From Aromatoleum anaerobium (GTDB taxonomy: Bacteria; Pseudomonadota; Gammaproteobacteria; Burkholderiales; Rhodocyclaceae): 64,000 nt of DNA. The position numbers were made by a program, and so were the translations under genes. Below, one piece after another: positions 63,835 through 64,000 of the stretch (positions within the stretch are counted from its first letter, which is position 1; the number at the start of each line of letters is the position of its first letter). A model generated the notes under the pieces. The model saw only the letters and a program-made list of their open reading frames with translations. It was not told the origin of the DNA and ran no database searches. The stretch lies in assembly GCF_012910705.2 (NCBI RefSeq), contig NZ_WTVG02000035.1:1-64000 (forward strand), in the 5' to 3' direction.

Positions 63835-63887
63835 GCTTATCCTCGATTGGTGTGTGTGTGGTACAGAATTGCAGCTTTACCGCGCGG

Positions 63888-63893
63888 ATTCTA
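63888..63893 (-). promoter_or_regulatory. candidate extended -10 box for hupB
   Basis: On the minus strand the text is TGCTAGAAT, an extended -10 (TG-N-TAGAAT). It lies 53 bp before the HU start. A clear -35 is not seen, which is acceptable for an extended -10. Confidence 0.5.
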
Positions 63894-64000
63894 GCACCGT
63901 CACGGTCGCCGGGGATTTGCCCGGAACGTGGATACAACACGAAAAACAGCGATTTCATCGCCATAAAATCGTCATCCACCGAGCGTAGGATAGTCGATAT

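Noticed and set aside
1-64000. CRISPR arrays, rRNA, tRNA, insertion sequences, prophage
   Set aside because: No repeat-spacer pattern, no tRNA-like fold or 3' CCA context, no transposase motif and no phage genes were seen on either strand.

Overview
The window looks like the chromosome of a high-GC betaproteobacterium of the Rhodocyclales, close to Aromatoleum, Azoarcus or Thauera. The main reason is a complete hcrCAB set for 4-hydroxybenzoyl-CoA reductase, including the extra Cys-rich loop in HcrB that is typical of denitrifying aromatic degraders. Support comes from ubiUVT (O2-independent ubiquinone synthesis), a class I PHA synthase, a RibB protein fused to a degenerate RibA domain, and a decayed ethylbenzene-dehydrogenase-type haem protein. 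I found no rRNA, tRNA, CRISPR array, insertion sequence or prophage.

Layout. 0-5 kb: chemotaxis receptor, rapZ with a NusG-II protein, a metallo-beta-lactamase protein and two tandem DUF1289 genes. 5-10.6 kb: an acyl-CoA degradation operon (enoyl-CoA hydratase, acyl-CoA dehydrogenase, thiolase, an acetyltransferase-carbonic anhydrase fusion, a PaaI-type thioesterase) behind a LiuR-like MerR gene and a matching 16-bp operator. 10.7-18.3 kb: a second metallo-beta-lactamase protein, phaC, a PIN protein, a metal receptor, ald and kup. 18.4-20.1 kb: the scar of a type I restriction-modification locus, with an intact fic gene between an hsdR stub and an in-frame hsdM-hsdS remnant. 20.4-30.2 kb: NAD-glutamate dehydrogenase, dsbA, a frameshifted SPOR gene, argS and ubiB. 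30.3-35.2 kb: an arginase-ornithine aminotransferase fusion, a Na+/solute symporter and an asparaginase. 35.2-40.6 kb: hcrCAB behind a perfect 16-bp palindrome, and a ModE-like regulator with a binding-protein domain. 40.7-44.8 kb: a tightly coupled operon of TetR, a rifampin-phosphotransferase-like dikinase and a nitrilase, with a 40-bp operator over its promoter. 45-48.6 kb: orphan tupA, then ubiUVT behind an FNR-type box centred 41.5 bp from the start point implied by the next -10 element. 48.6-54.9 kb: VanZ protein, thioredoxin-like ferredoxin, hydrolase, GST, a NodIJ-type exporter, the broken haem-protein gene and DUF1992. 55-58.7 kb: TerC, UspA, cutA, dsbD. 58.8-64 kb: ribE-ribBX-ribH-nusB, a bidirectional terminator, an RhlE-type helicase and an HU gene.

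Together the genes suggest a facultative anaerobe. Aromatic acids are channelled through a molybdenum reductase, with ModE/TupA-type proteins nearby. Quinone can be made without oxygen. Acyl-CoAs from amino acids or fatty acids are oxidised under LiuR-type control, and carbon is stored as PHA. The most unusual points are the two gene fusions, the TetR-dikinase-nitrilase operon and the decayed restriction locus.
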